Part shown: one piece after another, positions 58,901 through 64,000 of the stretch | Numbering within the stretch: position 1 is the stretch's first letter | Layout: each line of letters starts with the position of its first letter | From: Mytilus edulis | Lineage: Eukaryota > Mollusca > Bivalvia > Mytilida > Mytilidae | Direction: 5' to 3' | Assembly: GCF_963676685.1 (NCBI RefSeq) | Contig: NC_092349.1 | Location: forward strand, 60,247,431 to 60,311,430 | Length of the DNA: 64,000 nt | Made by a program: the position numbers and the translations under genes | Notes under the pieces: model-generated | What the model was told of the DNA's origin: nothing | The model's input: the letters and a program-made list of their open reading frames with translations, nothing else | The model's database searches: none

Positions 58901-61711
58901 TGTTGAAGTGCAAGTACCCTGAAATGAAATTTAGCCAACTAACATCCTCAAGTAGCACAATTTTGAACACTATAACAAGGAAAAGATCAGAAGAAAATTT
59001 GAAAAAATAGCAATAATTTTGTATATATCAATGAAAGTTGCTGAAGTTCAAGAATGAGAAAGGAAATCTTATATATATATACCTACAAAGATAATTTATT
59101 AGGCCTAAATAATACATTTCATATTGGCGCAAAGTAGAATTGATTCATGCTACCAGAATTTGATTAGGAAATACTTAAAAAATCTTAGTTACCATTGAAT
59201 TTTATTAAACATGTACTTTTTTATTTTTTCTTATTTTTTATTTGTATAAATGAAATGTTCAGCTTAAAAGAAATATTAGATTTATTAAGAAGAAATCATA
59301 AGTATTTATAACCAATGATATTATGTCCTTATTTTTCAGTATGTTGCAAAAATAGAGAAATATGTATTATGGTGTGCCTATTGGTTAGGTCTTGGTGTAC
59401 TATCATCTGTAGGTCTGGGGACAGGATTACATACATTTCTATTATATCTGGTGAGTATATCTTGGTGTATTGACATGAGTATGTCATTTAACATGATTAC
59501 AAACATTTTTTGAGTATCTTGGGATTGACAAGGATTACATGCAGTTCTGTTGTGTTTTGTAAACTTGTTCATTTTGTCTTATCTCTAAGTTAGAAAAAAG
59601 TTAAAAAGATTACTTTGTGTTTTTCAGAAATTCTAGATTCAGAGTTTATTTTTACAGGAATTTAGATGCCATCCTCTACAACTCCATATACACAATATCC
59701 CATGTTAAATGTTATTTGTATTATTTCAGGGACCACATATTGCAGCAGTAACGTTAGCAGCTTATGAATGTAAATCTACAAACTTTCCAGAACCTCCATA
59801 TCCCACAGAGTATGTATAACTAGATATATAAGAAGATGTTGTATGAGTGCCAATGAGACAACTTTCCATCCAAGTCACAATATGTAAACCATGATAGGTC
59901 AAAGTACTGTCTTCAACACAGAGCCTTGGCTCACACCGAACAGCAAGCTATAAAGGGTCCAACAAAAATCTAATATAAAACCATTCAAAAGGGAAAACCA
60001 ACTGTCTAATCTATATAAAAAACCTGAAACACTTATGATCCACATCAACAAATAACAACCACTGAACATCAGGTTTGCACATACTTCCCTTATATCTGAA
60101 TTTAGAGCGATATCAATGGAATCAAAGAATGCTTTTTAAAATTTTAATTTAAAGTTTCTTAAAGACTTGCTTACTCTTGAAATTCATAGAATAGATTGAT
60201 TGTGTTAATCTTCCTAAAATTTTAAGCTTCCAATATAAACGATATCTTTTAGTAGTTGGAAAGTTATTTTTCATTTGATACTTTTCTTCTTCAACAACAA
60301 AAAGTTTTGTGTTCAGTAATATTTTGAAGATTAGTTTTGCTGTTGGAATTGTTTTATTTTGTGAATGATAGGAATCAATCTGAATTTTATAATTTTCTGG
60401 ATTTTTTTAATCAATTTCTTTTGTTAACATAGCATTTTTCTTCAATTTGCTTGTGTTTCTTTCCCTATTAGTTGTATGACATATAGTTTCTTTAATATTT
60501 ATTATAAAGAAGATGTGGTATGATTGACAATAAGACTACTCATCTCAAGAAACCAAAATGATACAGAAATTAACACCTATAGTTCACCGTACGGCCTTCA
60601 ACAATGAGCAAAGCCCATACCGCAAAGGCCCCAAATGACAATGTAAAACAATTCAAACGAGAAAACTAACGGTCTAATTTATGTAATTTATAAAATATAT
60701 TGATGAACAGATTTGATTTTTAAACTGTGTTAACAAATAATGTCATATATGAATAAATGTACATGTATATAGATCCCTTATTTCATACACCAGATTAAAT
60801 TTAAGTAATCTTGTATTTTTAGAATTGTTTGTCCGGAAGGTGTTACAGATGGCAGCACTGTATCACTATGGGCTATAATGAATAAAGTCAGACTTGAAGC
60901 TATTATGTGGGTATGCCATATATTCAACCTTTATGAAAATGATATTGTCTCCTAAACTATCATAGCAAATAAATAAACTCATCATAGATATTTAGATACA
61001 ATTGAGAATGGACATAGGGAAATTGTTAAAGAGACAACAACCCAACCTGAGAGCAATATTCACCAAAGGCCACCTATGGGTCATCAACACAAAGAGAAAA
61101 ATCCCGCACCCATGGCATGCTTTAGCTGGTCTCTAAACAAAAATGTGTACTAGCTGAGTGATAATGGATGTTAAACCCTGAAATATATAAATGAACTCAA
61201 ATTAAAAATCATACAAGACTAACGCAGGCCAGAGGCTCCTGACTTGGGACAGACACAAAAATGCAAGAATATTTTTTATACCACACCATACAAGAAGTAC
61301 TGTAAGTTCAGAAATTATTGCGAGGTTTTTATTATTGCGAATAATGCGACGGAGTTGTAAACGCATTAATTAAAACTCGCATTTTGTAATATTTTAACTG
61401 AATTAAGCATGACTTTTCTCAAAATCGTAAAAATTAAAATCGCATACAAGTGTAAAATGACAAAATCGCAATAATAAATGCACGCAATAATTTCTGAATT
61501 TAAAGTACTAATTATTGGATAATTTATATTATAGAGTGAGAGATTAAAAAAATATATCTTTATGTTTCAGGGTGCTGGGACAGCACTTGGAGAATTGCCG
61601 CCCTATTTTATGGCAAGGGCAGCCAGGCTGTCAGGGGCAGATCTTGATGACGATGAGTTTGAAGAAATAGAAGAACTCATTCATGAGAAAAAAGAGCATC
61701 CTGAAGAATTA
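52915..61711 (+). CDS. VMP1: VMP1, ER membrane scramblase/autophagy protein (exons 1-7; 3' part beyond window)
   Basis: Exons: 52915-53028, 57435-57691, 58350-58491, 59340-59450, 59730-59809, 60823-60910 and 61571-61711. All have GT-AG borders and compatible phases, giving 311 codons so far. Family landmarks are [13 protein letters not shown] (exon 2), [16 protein letters not shown] (exon 4), [14 protein letters not shown] and FPEPPYP (exon 5), KVRLEAIMW (exon 6) and [20 protein letters not shown] (exon 7). These follow human VMP1 closely up to about two thirds of its 406 residues. The remaining C-terminal VTT-domain exons lie downstream of the window. In the family this is a multi-spanning ER protein that scrambles phospholipids and is needed for autophagosome formation and lipoprotein or lipid-droplet release. 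An in-frame TAA at 52909-52911 makes the ATG at 52915 the first possible start. Exon 1 plus the start of exon 2 adds a SAP-like motif not present in human VMP1 as I recall it; a shorter product could start at Met 57468. Confidence 0.95.
53500..54310 (+). repeat. Tandem repeat of about 160 bp, roughly five units, VMP1 intron 1
   Basis: Units carry AAATTTTAATATGTTGTTAC, GTCAAGTTCAATAATG and GGAGTTATGGTTCTTGAAAG in order. Later units diverge. It is preceded by a GGGCGGGCGGGCGG run (53484-53515). The overlapping short open frame is repeat-derived. Confidence 0.8.
54311..57434. other. Remainder of VMP1 intron 1
   Basis: AT-rich intron DNA without recognised exons; holds the MITE at 56736-56968. 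Confidence 0.5.
56736..56968. mobile_element. 233-bp MITE with 29-bp inverted ends
   Basis: CCAAATAAAAATGTATGTGT at the left returns reversed at 56940-56968, with one mismatch over 29 bases. The target duplication is not clear. Confidence 0.75.
58506..58806 (+). repeat. GGGCATTATG...GGACACATTC repeat, VMP1 intron
   Basis: Same ends and internal module as 37131-37436. Begins 15 bases after VMP1 exon 3. Confidence 0.7.
59822..59985 (+). repeat. Interspersed repeat (AATGAGACAACTCTCCATCC family), VMP1 intron
   Basis: Starts 12 bases after the VMP1 exon 5 donor. Same landmarks as 15725-15880. Confidence 0.6.
60505..60675 (+). repeat. Interspersed repeat (ACGGCCTTCAACAATGAGCA family), VMP1 intron
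   Basis: Copy of 23617-23835 in the same orientation. Confidence 0.6.
60990..61275 (+). repeat. Interspersed repeat (GACACATTCCCCATTTCC family), copy 3
   Basis: Same family as 46175-46480; lies in the VMP1 intron after exon 6. Confidence 0.6.
61296..61509. mobile_element. 214-bp MITE with ~45-bp imperfect inverted ends
   Basis: The left end (AGTACTGTAAGTTCAGAAAT, then ATTATTGCG and TTATTATTGCGA) returns reversed at the right. Lies in the VMP1 intron before exon 7. Confidence 0.75.
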
Positions 61712-61807
61712 GTAAGTCTAACAGGTTATGGTCCGAGTGAGAGCGTGTACTGTTATTTTTGGCCTTTCATGTTTTTGTGGGTGCCTTCTAGTAATCACTC
61801 TCTTTTT

Positions 61808-62102
61808 TTATGCCCCACCTACGATAGTAGAGGGGCATTATGTTTTCTGGTCTGTGGCTCTGTTCGTTCGTTCGATCGTCCATCCGTTCGTCTGTGCGTC
61901 CATTCAGGTTAAAGTTTTTGGTCAAGGTAGTTTTTGATGAAGCTGAATTCCAATCAACTTGAAACTTAGTACACTTGTTGCTTATGGTATAATCTTTCTA
62001 ATTTTAATGCCAAATTAGATTATTACCCAATTTCACGGTCCATCGAACATGGGTAAGGATAGTGCGAGTGGGGCATCCGTGTACTTTGGACACATTCTTG
62101 TT
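61808..62102 (+). repeat. GGGCATTATG...GGACACATTC repeat, VMP1 intron 7
   Basis: Starts TATGCCCCACCTACGATAGT and ends GGACACATTCTTGTT, about 100 bases after VMP1 exon 7. Confidence 0.75.
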
Positions 62103-62847
62103 CTGTCTATTTTATAATTTTTACTTTTGTCCTTTGTGCATTTTGTGTCAACTTTTGTGAAACCATTGACACGATTTAAAACGTAAGTGGCCTTCTATCA
62201 TTTTTAAACTCCCCTCCCAACAACTTAAGCTTTTGAGGTTTAAATCTAGGAATCAGACTGCCTATCTGTCTGTTGGTCACTTTACACAGTTGTAGAACTC
62301 TACCTGACAATGTTCATGAAGGAATATAATCTTGGTCGTATTGTGATAGGGGAGATAATTGAACTTACTTCAATATTACAATATGTGGCCCCGTATTCAG
62401 GCTTGCAAAATCAATAGTCTTACTGCAAAACTCAAATTGCTGGGCAGCAGTGCAAATTTTGAAGTACTTAAGGCAAAAATTTTGTGATGTTTGCTTACTT
62501 TGCGAAATGTTCTGAAAGAGTAGAGGGCACCTTTATTTCTTTTCAAATTCATTAATGATTATCTGTTCCATACTAATACATGTAATATTCAATTTAAAAA
62601 TATTTACTAATAAATATCAAAATGTAATATAATTCATTAGAAATTTCTTATTTCTATTAATAGCATTGCATAATGATGTATAAACTACATTTTTACGTAA
62701 GAAGTTATTTATTGGATTTGGTGTTTCAGACAGCTGCTGGCGGATAATTTGGCTACGGTCATCACACGTTCAAGCCATGAATGAATTTAACAGTAATTTA
62801 CTAAAAGCTAACACCTAATATCAAGTTGTATTTTTTCCAAATATTTA

Positions 62848-63136
62848 TTATGGATGGGATTTCACATGTGCTACATACTTACAATGAAATTGTTTACAAT
62901 TTACACAAAAACTTTCCAATATTTTTTTATTTTGTGTTAATTTAGAATCCGTACAGTCATAACAGTGTTCTAGAATCCTTTTCAACATTTTGAACTTTAA
63001 ACATTTTAAACGACCATGATCTTGAAAGTTCAAGAATTTCACTGAGTGACAAAAAGGTTTTCCTGAATTCCTGTTGCAAAAACAGACAGTAAACGGGTAT
63101 TTGCGACCATCAAATCCCCAATTGATGCCATCGGAG
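62848..63136 (-). CDS. Cys-rich open frame, possible terminal exon of unknown gene or element
   Basis: Open for 95 codons on the minus strand after a possible acceptor (TTTTAAG) at 63143-63137, ending in TAA at 62850-62848. It is rich in Cys and His in pairs: CFC...FCH, HCYDC, FCVNCKQFHC and a final HVKSH. The spacing resembles zinc-binding clusters but matches no family I can name. It lies inside VMP1 intron 7 on the opposite strand. It may be a repeat fragment or chance. Confidence 0.25.
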
Positions 63137-63794
63137 CTTAAAATACAATATTGTTATCTCCATGAAACTGACAGAAAACGCAACGTTTAAACATGTATTT
63201 AACATATGTCATATGCCGTCTGCGCTTGCGTGTATGTCCCATAGCATCAATTGTCAATTGATGCCATGTAAATAAGTGACGTTATCCAATCAAAATGAAC
63301 GTAACAAACATTGTTGCATTAGAATTGACGGTGTAAACAAAGGAATGTTATCTTGTTCTTACTGTCCGAGTGAAGATAATAATATTTATGGTTTTGGGGA
63401 TATCCATTTTAAAATTCACTAACAGTGAAGGTATTATACCTCCCTTTTTAAGCGAGCAGTATATAGTAATTGTATGTTTAACTTGTTTGTCTGTTTGTCT
63501 GCTTGTCTGTTCATTCTCATGTCTCATATTTGGACTGAACTATATCTTCTTAAGTTTTTAGGCATCTTGTTTCTGAACTAGCATTGAAAAAGATTTCATT
63601 TAAAAAAATTAAAGAATGTTTCTTGCATAATGATATTGAGCACATAAATAACCATATGCTACGTCTTAACAAAACTCATGACTTTGCTTCTTTGTTATGT
63701 TGGCTTGATTTGTCACACTTTTTACAGTGCTTAGAGGGTATGACTTTGTTAGCTTTGTTCACTGTGTTTGTTAGTTTTTACTGTGATTAATAAC

Positions 63795-63905
63795 ATTAAA
63801 GGTACCAATTTTTCTGCACCAGATGTGCATTTTGACAAGAAATGACTCTTCAGCAATGCTAAGGTTAAAATATTTGAAAATCCAAAACTTATAAAAAAAA
63901 AAATA
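63795..63905 (+). repeat. Interspersed repeat tail (GGTACCAATTTTTCTGCACC)
   Basis: Contains GCACCAGATGTGCATTTTGA and AATGACTCTTCAGCAATGCT, text I associate with an abundant Mytilus repeat. The short frame at 63584-63790 just upstream is probably part of it. Confidence 0.5.
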
Positions 63906-64000
63906 AGAGCATATGAACTAAAACGAGAAAAGTATAGCTAGAAGCAAATTAGCAACACAAAAATTATCCATTATTTTAAATCAGTTCATATTTCAAGTAG

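Noticed and set aside
62700..62760. TTTCAG followed by ACAGCTGCTGG as a possible VMP1 exon 8
   Set aside because: The translation does not match the expected VMP1 continuation and stops early.
63584..63790. 68-codon plus-strand frame with a hydrophobic tail
   Set aside because: Runs into a common interspersed repeat tail and has no homology I can name; not the next VMP1 exon, which should encode a RAKLAVQKL-like segment.
1..64000. CRISPR arrays, bacterial operons, ribosome binding sites, rRNA genes
   Set aside because: The window is eukaryotic with spliced genes; no such features are present.

Overview
The window looks like nuclear DNA of a bivalve mollusc, most likely a mussel close to Mytilus. 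It is AT-rich, genes are split into many small exons with GT-AG introns, and introns and intergenic DNA are full of repeat families I associate with Mytilus. These include the 'GTAGACGAAACGCGCGTCTGG' type, the 'ATGCCCC...GGACACATTCTTG' type, and 'GACACATTCCCCATTTCC' tails. The genus is inferred from memory of such repeats, not from a search.

Three conserved eukaryotic genes can be assembled exon by exon with consistent splice phases. (1) TMEM17, a ciliary transition-zone membrane protein, lies on the minus strand (5096-7751, 5' end not found). (2) A 22-exon, 1395-codon coiled-coil gene on the plus strand (22722-47442) matches the N-terminus, the middle and the C-terminus of SPAG5/astrin, a mitotic spindle and kinetochore protein. 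(3) VMP1, an ER scramblase and autophagy protein, lies on the plus strand (52915-61711, running off the window after exon 7). Its first exon adds a SAP-like helix-extension-helix motif.

Between TMEM17 and SPAG5 the DNA is rearranged and mobile. An inverted duplication (7640-8065 versus 10915-11310) carries a second copy of a TMEM17 exon. Next to it is a nearly identical tandem duplication (11277-12899) with a clean 146-bp deletion in one copy. Then comes a 7.3-kb DNA transposon (13550-20835) with terminal inverted repeats and one intact 690-residue transposase (16899-18971). That transposase has two N-terminal Cys/His zinc-binding clusters, a DDE core and a C-terminal SWIM-type finger. The transposon is bordered by copies of a 165-170 bp element that lengthen its inverted repeats.

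The introns of SPAG5 and VMP1 carry a well-marked set of non-autonomous transposons with readable target-site duplications: a TA element (26345-27646), an 8-bp element (34413-34838), two TTAA elements (42572-43130 and 44620-44891) and a TAA element (52147-52429). There are also tRNA-derived SINEs and three notable tandem arrays. One (46694-47086) repeats the end of a SPAG5 exon together with its splice donor. One (49389-50768) is a 49-bp satellite made from the head of a SINE. One (about 53500-54310) is a roughly 160-bp array. The three host genes share no operon-like arrangement; their proximity appears incidental.
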